Part shown: positions 15,920 through 26,725 of the stretch, piece by piece
Layout of the letters: the number at the start of each line of letters is the position of its first letter
Position numbering within the stretch: position 1 is the stretch's first letter
Assembly (NCBI GenBank): GCA_004292795.1
Contig: RDXI01000007.1
Location: 1-51,496, forward strand
Direction: 5' to 3'
Source of the DNA: Bacteroidota bacterium
Lineage (GTDB): Bacteria; Bacteroidota; Bacteroidia; Cytophagales; Microscillaceae
DNA: 51,496 nt
Translations under genes and position numbers: made by a program
Notes under the pieces: model-generated
Told to the model about the DNA's origin: nothing
Databases searched by the model: none
Seen by the model: the letters and a program-made list of their open reading frames with translations, nothing else

Positions 15920-18900
15920 TTATTTTTTGATTACCAATTTTGTAACCCAAGAAGTTTTGTTTTGCGGATTGGTGATTTTCACGATATACATACCTGTAGG
16001 GTACTTGTCCGTGTCTATCCTTGTGCCTATCTCGCCTTTGTTGATGATGCCCTTGCCTACCGTTTGTCCTTGCAGGTTGATGATTTCCCAATCATATTTG
16101 CGGAACGCTCCTTCTTCGAAGCCTATAAATACTTCCTTCGAGGCAGGGTTCGGATACACGACACATTCGCCCTGTCCATCATCTGCTAAGGCGGTAATGC
16201 GCGAAGGTATGGTAGAAGGCACTGCTTCAGCTACTTGCAAGACCACATCATCTTCGAAATTTTGCACAAACGCCACAATCTTCAGCTTGTTCCAATCATA
16301 GAATTTGGGCGCGAGAGGTGTGCTTTGGCTTAGGTCGTAGAGCGTGATGTTTTCTATGTAGCTTCGGGTTTGGTTTTGCGCCCAGTCATCTCTGATAGTA
16401 CGCCCTGCCGCGCTTGGCACCATTTTCTTCACTACGTTCTTGAAGGTATTAGGGTTGATAGTAATATCTTGCTCGACCATGACAATATGCAACACTACAT
16501 CTTTGTTGTAGGTAAACAACGCCTTCAAATCTACTTTCACATTGAGTTTGTCAGTAGGGTTTGGTTCAAAGGCTATTTTCACATCAAAGAAAGGCGTGCC
16601 GAGCAGTTGTCGTTCTGCCTCGTCTGGCACCCATTCCGAGAATTTCTTGGTTATGTTGGTTTTACCATTCAGTGTAGCTCTTGTATTGGTAGCATCTGAC
16701 ACAGCCACTCCATAGAGCAAGGAACGTGCAGTGCCATCAGCAGGGTTATCGTTGAAGAGTTGCCCTTTCATGTGGTATTGTAGTTTGGTTGCTTCGGGGG
16801 AGAAATTATCTACAGCATTGTTTTCTGTTGTTGCCTCCATAGTCGTAAAATGCTCTATCAAGGCGCGTTGTTGACGCTCTCCTACATACACATTATCAAA
16901 TGCAAAGCCATCAAACATACCAACAGGGTTGTCTGTGTTGCTACCAAACGTAACCGCAAAACGAACTGTGTTGCTACCTGCTTCTTGCTTCACTGCGTCA
17001 AGGTTGTATTTGGCGCGTTTCCACGTAAGAGTCTTGCCTGTCCAAGCAACGCGCTTAGGGTTGTTATAAGAAGGAATACCCAACACGTTTTCCTCGTTGT
17101 ACCAATCAACGCCCTTGCCTACCTCGCCTAATACTTTCCAAGTGCGCCCTTCGTCTGTCGTATATTCTACGATAGCTCCATCAGCTTTGTTGTCTGTATC
17201 CACCCAATAATCAAAAGCCATCATAGGTTTGGTCAAGGTACTTAGGTCAAAACAAGGACTTTCCACGTATGCCACTTGCGCGTCATTATAGTTTGCGGTC
17301 AATCCTGTAGTCCAAATGGGCGTTCCATTTGTTATTACCCTACCATTAGGTGTTCCTAACTGCCAACTATTATTCGTACCGTAGGCAAGCCAACCACCCG
17401 CATTAGCATCAAACGCTTGGGTATAAGGCACAGCAGGCGTTACAGCTATCAAAGGAAACACTCTCACGGGTTGTGTGGTTGTGTTCGAGCAATTATTGTT
17501 GGTTGTTACGGTAAGTTTTACATTGTATGCACCTGGTACGATGGTTCTTGTGATAGTTGGTACAGTCGTTACTTGAATATCAGTAGGCGAGAATTCCCAA
17601 CGCCATGATACAATATTATCCGTACTTTCCACAGTCGAAGTGCTTGTGAACACAGTCGAAGTGCCTTCGCAAGTACCCGCATACACAAAGTTTGCTGTAG
17701 GTACAGGGCGTATAAAGAAGCTCTTATTGACATTATACTCACAACCTGTTAGGGTATTTCGAACAGTCAAATCTGCCGTTTTCAAGCCTGTAGTCAAGAA
17801 TTGGCGTGTTACTACACCGCCCGTATTGACAATAGGGCTACCTTCCGAGAACGTCCATCGCCATTCTGTATTGGGTATGCTTGTGTTGGGTGTAAAGTTG
17901 GTCATTTCTCCAAAACACAAGTTAGCCATCGTAAAATCAACTACGGGCAAAGGATTGATAGTTACATTTTTCTGACTGAAAAACTGACAGAAAGGCGAGT
18001 TTACCAATGTTTGCGTAACGCGGACTATACCCGAAGTTTGCGTATTATCCCACCTTACCGTTATTTTATTGGTGAATTGTCCGCTTACGATATTGCCATT
18101 TGTAACAGTCCATACATACAGGTTATTAATCACCAAAGGCGTTTCATACGTTTCTTCATAAAAATTATCTGCATCTACACTTCCACACACCACCAAATCA
18201 CCTACAACTTCTGGCGAAGGCAAAGGGACTATCAGGATAGGCAAGTCTTGGTTTTTTTGACACAAAGTAACGCTATTAACCTGCAAAATACTTACTCTAT
18301 TCAAAGATGAAACTGTATTGCCCCAATCAACGCTTATGCTTGATGTTCCTTGACCTGATACAATATTTCCTCCTACTACCGTCCAAGTATAGGTATGCCC
18401 CGCCACATTAGGCACTTCGTAAGCTACACCAGGGCGATTAGCACATACTGTTGCATCTCCAAAAATGGTAGGCTGTGGCAAGGGATTGATGATAATGTTT
18501 TGTGTAGCGGTTGTTTTACAGTTGGTCGCAAAATTGTTATCTGTTTGTTCTACTTGTATTTTTGCGCCATTGGGATTATCACTCCAATCCACTACAACCG
18601 TGTTGCCTATGTCTGAACCATTGATAGTACCACCCACTACAGTCCACTTGTAAGAATGTCCTGCTACCAAAGGCGTGCTATACGTTATGCTATTCGTCAA
18701 GGCGCAAATTTCAAAAGAAGGGTTGCCAACTCTCGTTATCACAGGGGCAGGCAAAGGTCTGATGTTGATAGTCTTGCCTACTGTTTTGCTACAAGCCGTT
18801 ACAAAATTATTGTCTGTCTGCGTAATTTGCACGCTTCCAATGCCTGTCGCGCCCCAATCTACCACAATGCTACTGCCCGTGTTAGTGCCTACAATCGTTC

Positions 18901-21900
18901 CACCCGTTACTACCCAGTTATAGGTATGTCCCGCTTGTGCCGTTACGGAGTAAGACAAACTTTGCGTGCCTGCACAAGTTTCTATTATGCCTGCGATAAC
19001 GGGGTTAGGAATAGTACGGAGCGAAATATTTTGCGTAGTTGTTTTTTTACAACCAAAGATGTTCGTTTCTTCTACTGACAATGTACCCAAACCAGCCGTT
19101 CCCCATGTTACGACTACGCTGTTATTGGTAATGGAGGTAAGCACTCCGCCTGTTATCGACCAAATATAGGTAGAGCCAACATTGGAGGTTGTTTGATAGG
19201 TTTGCACACTATTTTCGCATATTTCGTTTTTAGGCGTAATGTCGGGGTTGGGCAAAGGATTTATCAAAACAGGTAATTGTACTGTAGTGGCGCAGTTGGT
19301 AGGAAAGTTTGTATTCGTTTCTATCACTTGCAGTCTTGCACCCGCAGGATTACTCCCCCAATTTACCGTAATGCTATTCGCAGTAGAGCTACTTGTAATA
19401 GAACCGCCCACGATTGACCAATTATAGGTATGTCCTGCTGTAGCGGGAACGCTGTAGGCAAGCCCTGTACTTTCTGCACAAACTGTACTATTTCCTGTAA
19501 TGCTCAATACAGGCAAGGCTCTGATATTAACCGTTTTGCTATCCACTCGGCTACAAGCAATGGCAAAATTTGCATCTGTTTGAGTTACGCTTACATTGCC
19601 CGTTCCTGAAGTTAGCCAATCTACTGTGATACTATTGCCCGTACTCGCGCCCACAATCGAGCCACCCGTAACCACCCAATTATAGGTATGTCCTGCCACT
19701 GCTCCTACAGAATAAGTTACGCCTGTACTGCCTGCACACAATTCGAAAATACCCGAAATCACAGGTGTTGGTATAGGGCGAATGGCTATGTTTTGCGTGG
19801 TTGTATTCTTACAGCCTAAACTGTTTGTTTCTTCTACAGTCAGCATACCCGTTCCTGTATTGCCCCACGTTACCAATACGCTATTTCCTGTTGCAGTGTA
19901 GGTACTCGCTCCCGTTACTGTCCAAATGTACGTAGAGCCTGTATTGGCTGTAGTTTGATAGGTTTGCACCACTGCCTCACAAACATCTGTTTTAGGCGTG
20001 ATGTTGGGGTTAGGCAAAGGATTGATAAGTATATTTTGTACTACTGTTCTTTTGCAAGCAGTAGCAAAGTTATTGTTTGTTTCTTCTACCTGCACCTTCG
20101 CGCCTGTAGGGTTGCTTCCCCAATTTACAGTAATGCTGTTGGTGTTCGCACCACTTGCTATCGTACCGCCAACAACTGTCCAAACGTATGAATGTCCAGC
20201 CGTAGCCACCACACTATACGCAACGTTTGTCGTTTGCGCACACACAGTAGGCAAGCCTGTAATGGCAGGGGTAGGCAAGGCGCGTATATTCACAGTGCGA
20301 CTGTCCGACTTGCTACACAGCGTGCCAAAGTTCGCATCAGTTTGCGTTATCGTAACATTTCCTGTACCCGCATTTGCCCAATTTACCGTTATTGTATTCG
20401 TGGTGTTTGAGCCAACAATCGAGCCACCCGTAACCACCCAATTATAGGTATGCCCTGCTAAAGCCCCTACCGTATAAGTGGTAGTGCCACCTTCACATAT
20501 TTCTGTTATACCCGCAATAAAAGGATTGGGTATAGTGCGCAATGTGATGTTTTGAGTAGCCGTTTTTTCGCAAGAGAAAGAAGTCGTTTCTTTCACAGTC
20601 AAAGTACCCACACCCGAACTTCCCCAAGCCACTTGTACGCTATTGCTTGTAGGTGTGGGAGGTGTAACAAATGTGCCTCCCGTAACATTCCAAAGGTACG
20701 TAGAGCCTGTATTCGAAGTTGTTTGGTACGTCTGAATAGAATTTTCACACAAATCTTGCGTAGGCGTGATGGTAGGGTTGGGCAAAGGGTGTATCAAAAT
20801 AGGCAGTTGCACTGTAGTCGCGCAGTTTGTACCAAAATTATTATCCGTTTGCACCACTTGCACCCTCGCGCCTGTAGGGTTGCTTCCCCAATCAACCGTG
20901 ATGCTGTTCGTATTAGACGCACTCGTAATAGAGCCACCCACGATTGACCACGCATAAGAATGACCTGCCACAGACGGAACACTGTATGTCAAGCCTGTAG
21001 TTTGCGCACAAACTACTGCACTGCCTGTAATGCTTGGCGTAGGCAAGGGGCGTATATTTACAGATTTTGTATCTGTTTTGCTACAAGCCGTACCTGCGAA
21101 GTTATTATCCGTTTGCGTAACCTGTACCGTTCCGAGTCCCGCACTTCCCCAATTTACAGTGATGCTATTGCCTGTATTGCTTCCTGCTATAGTACCACCA
21201 ATCACAGTCCACAAATACGAATGGTTAGTAACTGCTCCTATAGAATATGTTACGTTAGCACTACCCGCGCAAAGCTCAAATGTACCCGAAATAGCAGGGT
21301 TAGGAATAGCACGAAGCGTAATATTTTGAGTAGTTGTTTTTTTACAACCAAAAACATTCGTTTCTTCTACTGTCAAAACACCCGTTCCTGTACTGCCCCA
21401 ATTTATCACTACACTATTGGCAGTAGCTGTATAAGAACTCGCACCTGTTACAGTCCAAATATAGGTCGAGCCTGTATTATTAGTTGTTTGATAAGTTTCT
21501 GTAGAAAGTTCGCACAGGGCATTTTTAGGCGTAATGTCAGGATTAGGCAATGGATTGATATTGATAGTAGAAGCTGTAGCTCGCACACAACTGTTGCTAT
21601 TGGTTTCTGTAACTTGTACTGTTCCTACACCCGTTCCGCCCCACAATACATTGATTTGGTTTGGATTGCCCACTACAGGCGTAAAACTGCCTCCTGTAAC
21701 CGCCCACGCATAGGTTGAACCCGCTACAAAAGGCGTTGAGTACAAAGCAGGCGAGCCTGAAGGCGTAAGTTCGCAAACAGCTACATCGCCTGTTATGGCA
21801 GGCGTAGGCAAGGCATTGAAAGGGATTACTTCAAAATCAGAACTGCTACAACCCAAAGACGTTGTTTGCGTAACGCTTACCGAACCATTCGCTCCCGAAT

Positions 21901-24900
21901 CATTCCATTTTACTGAAATGCTATTGGTAGATTGCCCCGAAAGAATCGAGCCATTCAACACTGTCCAATTATACGAAGTGCCGGGCGCGGGGTTTATTGA
22001 ATAGGTTACTGTAGAACTCACACAAGTTGCTGTGCTGGGTGTTATATTAGGATTGGGCAATGGCAACACATTGATATTACGTTGCGTAGTGTTCGAGCAG
22101 TTGGTAGGCAAGGTAGCATCTATTTCAGTCAAAATTATTCTTGGACTCAAAGGACCACCACCTCCTAAGCCCCACGAAACCGTTATCGAAGAAGTTCCTG
22201 CCCCTGCTGTAATCGTTCCTCCTATCACACTCCAATTATAAGTATGCCCTGCTATGTTTGTCGTGCTATATACATTGCCTGTACTATTGGCGCAAACTAT
22301 ATTTGCCCCCGCGATGCTTGGCGTAGGCAAGGGGTTAATCGTAACATTCAACGTAGTAATCCTAGTACAATTTGTGGATAAGGTAGCATCTTTTTGCTCT
22401 AAGGTTAGCTTGCCTGTAGTACCCGTACCCCAAGTTACCGTGATGCTATGCGTATTATTGCCTGCTGTGATAACTCCTCCTGTAATGTCCCAAGAATACT
22501 GATGCCCTGCAACATTGGCAACACTGTAAACGACTCCTGTTTGTGTTTGACAAACTGCCACCGCACCGCTTATCGTAGGAGTAGGCAAGGGATTGATAGT
22601 AATGTTTTGTGTGATAGTTTTTTCACAAGTTGTAGTAGTATTGGTTTCTTTCAATGTTACCACACCACTCGCACCTGTTCCCCACAAGATATTCACTTGA
22701 TTTCCTGTCGCACTTCCTTGAATAGTGCCACCCGTAACACTCCATGCAAAAGCATTGCCTGTATTGGGTGTTACATAAGTACGCAAACGCTCTGCACAAG
22801 TTACGTTCTCGCCAATGATAGCAGGCACAGGCAAAGGATTGATAGCTATAGATTTCTCCTCTGTTTTCGAACAACCTGCAGTAGTCGTTTCTACTAATTG
22901 CACCTTGCCTGAAACACTCGTCCCCCAATCTACCTCTATTTGGTTTGGATTGCCTGATACAGTCGTAAATGGCACAGCATTGTTGTAAGTATCGGTAACT
23001 GTCCAAGTATAAGTCGAACCCGTTACATGGGGTGTACTGTACAGCACATTTTGTTTCAATGCACAAACCACTGCATCGCCTGTTATAGCAGGGGTAGGGT
23101 TGTTGTTGATGGTAATGGGCAACGTTATATTTTTTGAACAGCCTGTATTGTAGCTATAAGCATATAAAAAAACCTCGCCTATATTGTCCACATTAGACCA
23201 TGTAACATCAATCACATTAGAGTATTGCCCACCATTGATTGTTCCATTGGTTACTGTCCAGTTATAAAAATGGTCATTCAAAAAATTAGCCGTGTATTGG
23301 TGTGTCGAAGCCTTACAAACTGCACTTGCCCCTGTAAAGTTGATAGCAGGCAAGTTGTTAATGGTTACATTTTGGGTATAAACCTTTGTGCAACCTACTG
23401 TATTCGTTTCTGTTATTTGTATCACAGCCGTTCCTGCCGCTTGCCAAGTGATATTAGCAGAACCCAAGTTAATAGAAGAAGTGTAAGGCACAGCCGTTGT
23501 GATGTTCCATGTATAGGTATTGGCAGGGTTTCCTCCCGGAATAAACACCACATTGTCAAATAATTCATGCAACGAATTTACCCCAACACAAGCGTTGTAA
23601 GTTGTTGCAAAATAACTATCAGGCAAATCTTTCAAAGTAACGACCTCTGTATAATTTTGCTCGCAACTCGTAACCAAGTTTTTTAGTCGTACTGACACTG
23701 TACCCGAAGTGGCTGTTTCGTCCCATTTTATTTCGACCATGTTCGAAGTCGCGCCTGACAAGATTGTCCCATCAGTAACTGTCCATTGATAATCATAACC
23801 TGCTGTAGCTACGTATTTTTGCGTAGAACCTTTGCAAACATCAGGAATAAAAGGCGGTGCAACTACTCCGTCCATTACAATACTTCCTGTAGGCAAGGGG
23901 TTGATAGTTACATTGTAAAGCACGGTTTTCGGGCAAGATGTAACGGTGGGGTTAGTATAATTGATGGTTCTCGTGAGTCTTAGCTTGCCTGCCCCTGCAT
24001 TATCCCATTGCACCGTAACTTCGTCAGTACCTTGCCCGCTCAAAATAGTACCTGCTACTGCCCCTCCGCTTGTATCAAAAGCCCAAAGATATGTAACTGT
24101 ACCTGTCGCAGTCGTAAATGTATGAGGAGGCACTGAATAAGTAGCTACTTCATCTTTACACACTGTCGCATTGCCACTCACTACAGGACTTGGAGAACGA
24201 AAAACATTCGTAGCTATATAATAATAGTACGGAGCGCAAACAGGCGCGTACACCGCCCCTTCCCAATACGCATAATCGTCTGTTCCTGCTATAGGCATAG
24301 CCGAAGGATTGAAATAATAAGTAGTACCTATCACTTGGAGGGTACTCGCAGGCGCACTATAGGGAAATGCATTCGAAACAGTGGCACTCGAACAAAAACC
24401 GGGTATTTGGAAAGGGCTTGCCGCCGCGTCTTGGCAATAGCCTTGATTGATAAAGAAACCGCCTGTATTGATAGTAAAATCTATAGACTTCGTGTCCGAA
24501 CAGCCATTCGTGCCTGTGAAGGTATAATAAATGGTTTTCACACCTGCCCCGCCTGAAGCATTGGGGAAAAATTGATTGCCCGAAACGCCAGGTCCCGAGA
24601 ATATGCCTGTCTCGCCTGCCCCCGGAATAGGCGAGGCAACCAACGTTACAGGAGTAGCATCATTGTCTGCAAAACTTGTAGTAGCGGGTGGATTGAAGGT
24701 TACTGTAGGCTTAGGCAATACATCAAAGCTTGGATACACCACCGAAGCCGAACAGCCCGAAGCCGTAACGCCAATTACTTTCACTTCATAATTGCCCACA
24801 GGCAAGTTATTAGGTATTTGATAATCGCTCAAGCCTACGCCAAGCGTTGTGCTTTGGTAAGGCGTTGAGGGAGAACTTGTGTCGTATAGTTCGAAAGTAT

Positions 24901-26554
24901 AAGTCAAACCTGCCGAACCGTAAGCTGTATAATTGATAACCTGACCTACGCAAATCTCATCAGAAATAGGTTGGTCGCTCCCCAAAGATACTGTAGGGTT
25001 GTCTTTTATTTCAAAAGTTACTAAAGTAGCTGTACTGCGACAATTTGCATCTCGTTGGGTTACATAGCGCGTAATGGTTGTATTGCTTGCGGTGCTTATG
25101 CCCAAAGAAGTTGCGTTTACGGTTGTGCCTGTAGCGAGCAAGGTTGTAAGCGAAGCATCAGAAAACCACTCTACAGTATTGCCCATAGTAACAGCTGTAG
25201 CCGTAACGGTTTGGGTAGCTATATTGCTTCCCACACAATATTGGATAGGCTGACCTGCCACAGTGGGCGCGGTAGGCAAGGGCAATATCGTAAAAGGCAC
25301 AGTGTTTACATCACTTTCGCAGTTGGTCGCATCTTTCGCGGTAACTTCTATAGTGTAGTCATTTCCTGCAATCAAACTATTGCTTGTGATGAAGAAAGGC
25401 GTGACAGAATAGGCTTGTGTGGCTATAGTCGTTACTCCTTTTTTGAGTACAAATTGATACTGAAGTCCCGAACCTGTAGCCGAGCCTGTGAAGGTGATAG
25501 TTTGCCCTACGCAAATCGTGGTAGCAGTAGGAAAGACAGTAAGCACGGGCTTTGCTGTAATGTTAATTACTATAGCTTGCGCCAAACTTTCGCAAGTGCC
25601 GTTGTCGTTGGTCAAATAAAAAGTATAAGTGCCTGCCGAAGCTGTATTGATAGACAAAGTAGCCAAGCTAACACTTGTGCCTGTAGCCACTTGTGTAGTG
25701 AGGGCAATGTTGCTGTACCAACGCGTTGTACCCGCGCCTGTTACGCTCACTGTAGTTGTGTTAGGTGTGTTGATGCAAAAATTAACGGGGCTTGTGAAGG
25801 TAGGCGAGGCAGGCAAGGGATTGATAGTAAACGCCGTACTACTCACCGCACTTTCGCAACCCGCGCCATTCTTGCCTACCACTTCCATAGTATAGCCTCC
25901 CGCAGGCAAGCTCGCTGAAGTAAAATAGGTATTGCTGGCTGAAAAGGCTTGTGTGTTTATAACAGTTACGCCTTGTTTTACTGTAAATTGATATTGAGTC
26001 GCGCCTATAGCCACAAACAACATGGGTTGTCCCTCGCAAACGGTTGTGCCTGAATTGAATACATTGACTGTAGGCGGATTGATGCTTGTGAAAGAAGCTA
26101 CAACTGTAGTGCCTCCTGTCATACCCGCGATAACGCCTGTCGAAGAAGCCGAAAAAGTGAGATTGCCCGAACCTGCCGAAGTAGCACGCACTCTCAAGCC
26201 TGTAATGGTAAAGCCTGTAGTGGGCGTTACCGCGTCATAATTGATAGTTACAGTCGTAGGTGTAACGGTAGTGCTATTGATAACTGAACCTCCGCCACCC
26301 GCAATACTCGTGCTTCCCTGCCCTGCCTCCAACTCAAAACCTGCTGGCATATCCAACACCATTGTAACGCCTGTGCCTGTGGCTATGTCTGTATTGGTTG
26401 TTTCGTTATCAATGGTAATCGTGCCTAAAGCTGTATAAGTAGCACTCCCCACACACAAGTTGTTCAAAGATGCAGGCGTTACCACCACTTGCGCCTTTAC
26501 CGCTTGGGCAAAACACAAAACAAACAGCATCAGGGAAAATGTAAAATTTTTCAT
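15920..26554 (-). CDS. Giant T9SS-secreted adhesin with about 29 PKD/Ig-like repeats (3544 aa)
   Basis: A cell-surface protein with a signal peptide (MKNFTFSLMLFVLCFAQAVKA). After an N-terminal beta domain come about 29 Ig-like repeats of 80-95 residues, each roughly LPxPxIxGxxxVC ... YxWxVxGGxI ... SIxVxWGxxGxGxVxVxxT ... Cxxx, with two paired cysteines, like PKD-type domains. Two canonical PKD domains (WRWTFSEG, WRWEFSP) follow. Then comes a MAM/jelly-roll-like domain, an Omp28-like segment (ALIEHFTTMEA), and a type A T9SS sorting domain beginning VVYPNPASKEVFIGF (last about 80 residues). A central block of four units of about 765 bp, each of three different repeats, shows recent segmental duplication. 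The promoter is at 26612-26642 and a strong terminator follows. Long ORFs on the opposite strand are by-products of the repeats. Confidence 0.92.
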   Translation of the reverse strand: MKNFTFSLMLFVLCFAQAVKAQVVVTPASLNNLCVGSATYTALGTITIDNETTNTDIATGTGVTMVLDMPAGFELEAGQGSTSIAGGGGSVINSTTVTPTTVTINYDAVTPTTGFTITGLRVRATSAGSGNLTFSASSTGVIAGMTGGTTVVASFTSINPPTVNVFNSGTTVCEGQPMLFVAIGATQYQFTVKQGVTVINTQAFSASNTYFTSASLPAGGYTMEVVGKNGAGCESAVSSTAFTINPLPASPTFTSPVNFCINTPNTTTVSVTGAGTTRWYSNIALTTQVATGTSVSLATLSINTASAGTYTFYLTNDNGTCESLAQAIVINITAKPVLTVFPTATTICVGQTITFTGSATGSGLQYQFVLKKGVTTIATQAYSVTPFFITSNSLIAGNDYTIEVTAKDATNCESDVNTVPFTILPLPTAPTVAGQPIQYCVGSNIATQTVTATAVTMGNTVEWFSDASLTTLLATGTTVNATSLGISTASNTTITRYVTQRDANCRSTATLVTFEIKDNPTVSLGSDQPISDEICVGQVINYTAYGSAGLTYTFELYDTSSPSTPYQSTTLGVGLSDYQIPNNLPVGNYEVKVIGVTASGCSASVVYPSFDVLPKPTVTFNPPATTSFADNDATPVTLVASPIPGAGETGIFSGPGVSGNQFFPNASGGAGVKTIYYTFTGTNGCSDTKSIDFTINTGGFFINQGYCQDAAASPFQIPGFCSSATVSNAFPYSAPASTLQVIGTTYYFNPSAMPIAGTDDYAYWEGAVYAPVCAPYYYYIATNVFRSPSPVVSGNATVCKDEVATYSVPPHTFTTATGTVTYLWAFDTSGGAVAGTILSGQGTDEVTVQWDNAGAGKLRLTRTINYTNPTVTSCPKTVLYNVTINPLPTGSIVMDGVVAPPFIPDVCKGSTQKYVATAGYDYQWTVTDGTILSGATSNMVEIKWDETATSGTVSVRLKNLVTSCEQNYTEVVTLKDLPDSYFATTYNACVGVNSLHELFDNVVFIPGGNPANTYTWNITTAVPYTSSINLGSANITWQAAGTAVIQITETNTVGCTKVYTQNVTINNLPAINFTGASAVCKASTHQYTANFLNDHFYNWTVTNGTINGGQYSNVIDVTWSNVDNIGEVFLYAYSYNTGCSKNITLPITINNNPTPAITGDAVVCALKQNVLYSTPHVTGSTYTWTVTDTYNNAVPFTTVSGNPNQIEVDWGTSVSGKVQLVETTTAGCSKTEEKSIAINPLPVPAIIGENVTCAERLRTYVTPNTGNAFAWSVTGGTIQGSATGNQVNILWGTGASGVVTLKETNTTTTCEKTITQNITINPLPTPTISGAVAVCQTQTGVVYSVANVAGHQYSWDITGGVITAGNNTHSITVTWGTGTTGKLTLEQKDATLSTNCTRITTLNVTINPLPTPSIAGANIVCANSTGNVYSTTNIAGHTYNWSVIGGTITAGAGTSSITVSWGLGGGGPLSPRIILTEIDATLPTNCSNTTQRNINVLPLPNPNITPSTATCVSSTVTYSINPAPGTSYNWTVLNGSILSGQSTNSISVKWNDSGANGSVSVTQTTSLGCSSSDFEVIPFNALPTPAITGDVAVCELTPSGSPALYSTPFVAGSTYAWAVTGGSFTPVVGNPNQINVLWGGTGVGTVQVTETNSNSCVRATASTININPLPNPDITPKNALCELSTETYQTTNNTGSTYIWTVTGASSYTATANSVVINWGSTGTGVLTVEETNVFGCKKTTTQNITLRAIPNPAISGTFELCAGSANVTYSIGAVTNHSYLWTVIGGTIAGSNTGNSITVNWGSAGLGTVQVTQTDNNFAGTACSKTDTKSVNIRPLPTPSITGSAVVCAQTTGLTYSVPSVAGHSYAWSIVGGSITSASNTNSITVDWGSNPTGARVQVVQTDNNFGTNCATTVQLPILIHPLPNPTITPTQDLCENSIQTYQTTSNTGSTYLWNVTGGTFVTPPTPTSNSVQVAWGSSGVGTLTVKETTSFSCEKTATQNITLRTIPNPFIAGITEICEGGTTTYTVGALAGHTYNWVVTGGSIVGSNTTNTITVNWANAGTGNVTITQTDANFGTLCSKSDSRTVNIRALPTPAITGLPTVCAQTTNVAYSVVATAGHSYVWTVVGGTIASGANTNSITVNWGSNPTGAKVQVEETNNNFATACKRTVVQNILINPLPNPNITPKTDVCEAVVQTYQTTANTGSTYIWTVTGASTYTATGNSVLVTWGNTGTGMLTVEETNSLGCKNTTTQNIAIRPIPTPVISGIFELCAGSTGVTYSVGAVAGHTYNWVVTGGSIVGASTGNSITVDWLTSGTGNVSVTQTDANFAIACSRVDSKTVNIRALPVLSITGNSTVCAESTGLAYSVPATAGHTYNWSIVGGSITSSSTANSITVNWGSNPAGARLQVIETNTNFPTNCATTVQLPVLINPLPNPDITPKNEICENSVQTYQTTSNVGSTYIWSITGGVLTSITNNSVVVTWGTAGLGTLSVEETNIFGCKKTTTQNISLRTIPNPVIAGIIETCAGTQSLSYSVTAQAGHTYNWVVTGGTIVGTNTGSSIVVDWGATGIGSVQITQTDNNFVTACSKTVGKTINIRPLPAPVITRVGNPSFEICALTNSITYSTPLVAGHSYKWTVVGGTINGSDIGNTVVVDWSDNPNGAKIQVEQTDNNFATNCKTTATQNIIINPLPQPTIFGDATVCANRPGVAYEVPNVAGHTYTWTVVGGNIVSGQGTSSISVDWGNTVSSLNRVSILQVNSVTLCQKNQDLPILIVPLPSPEVVGDLVVCGSVDADNFYEETYETPLVINNLYVWTVTNGNIVSGQFTNKITVRWDNTQTSGIVRVTQTLVNSPFCQFFSQKNVTINPLPVVDFTMANLCFGEMTNFTPNTSIPNTEWRWTFSEGSPIVNTGGVVTRQFLTTGLKTADLTVRNTLTGCEYNVNKSFFIRPVPTANFVYAGTCEGTSTVFTSTSTVESTDNIVSWRWEFSPTDIQVTTVPTITRTIVPGAYNVKLTVTTNNNCSNTTTQPVRVFPLIAVTPAVPYTQAFDANAGGWLAYGTNNSWQLGTPNGRVITNGTPIWTTGLTANYNDAQVAYVESPCFDLSTLTKPMMAFDYWVDTDNKADGAIVEYTTDEGRTWKVLGEVGKGVDWYNEENVLGIPSYNNPKRVAWTGKTLTWKRAKYNLDAVKQEAGSNTVRFAVTFGSNTDNPVGMFDGFAFDNVYVGERQQRALIEHFTTMEATTENNAVDNFSPEATKLQYHMKGQLFNDNPADGTARSLLYGVAVSDATNTRATLNGKTNITKKFSEWVPDEAERQLLGTPFFDVKIAFEPNPTDKLNVKVDLKALFTYNKDVVLHIVMVEQDITINPNTFKNVVKKMVPSAAGRTIRDDWAQNQTRSYIENITLYDLSQSTPLAPKFYDWNKLKIVAFVQNFEDDVVLQVAEAVPSTIPSRITALADDGQGECVVYPNPASKEVFIGFEEGAFRKYDWEIINLQGQTVGKGIINKGEIGTRIDTDKYPTGMYIVKITNPQNKTSWVTKLVIKK
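18480..21555 (-). repeat. Four tandem higher-order repeats of about 765 bp inside the adhesin
   Basis: The phase marker NPLPNPxITP recurs in the coding strand at plus positions near 21526, 20762, 19994 and 19232, spaced 764, 768 and 762 bp. Each unit encodes three distinct repeats in fixed order: an ITP..YQTTxNTGSTY type, an IPNPxIxG..ELCAG type, and an IRxLPTPxITG..VCAQT type. Confidence 0.75.
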
Positions 26555-26611
26555 AGCAAATATGATATTAAAGTATAGGTAGGTTGTTTACAATGCTTTC
26601 AACAAGCCACA

Positions 26612-26642
26612 CAAATTTATTTTTTTTTTGTGTAAATACAAA
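26612..26642 (-). promoter_or_regulatory. Promoter of the giant adhesin gene
   Basis: On the minus strand: TTTG (plus CAAA 26639-26642), 19 nt, TAAATTTG (plus 26612-26619). The ATG at 26554 lies 57 nt downstream, giving a leader of about 50 nt. Confidence 0.65.
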
Positions 26643-26725
26643 ATGTACGCCCTTTTTTTTGCGCAATGCTTCCAAAAATCTTACTCGATAACATCATTTT
26701 TTCAAAAATTTGCTACTTTTACACC

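Noticed and set aside
18480-21555. CRISPR array
   Set aside because: The regular repeats are about 260 bp and longer, encode protein domains and have no unique spacers.
20960-21718. Long plus-strand open frame (252 codons) inside the adhesin gene
   Set aside because: The opposite strand codes for the repeats with clear domain structure. Low stop frequency on the complement of repetitive Thr/Gly/Val-rich DNA explains it. Others at 17801-18310 and 25055-25918 are rejected for the same reason.
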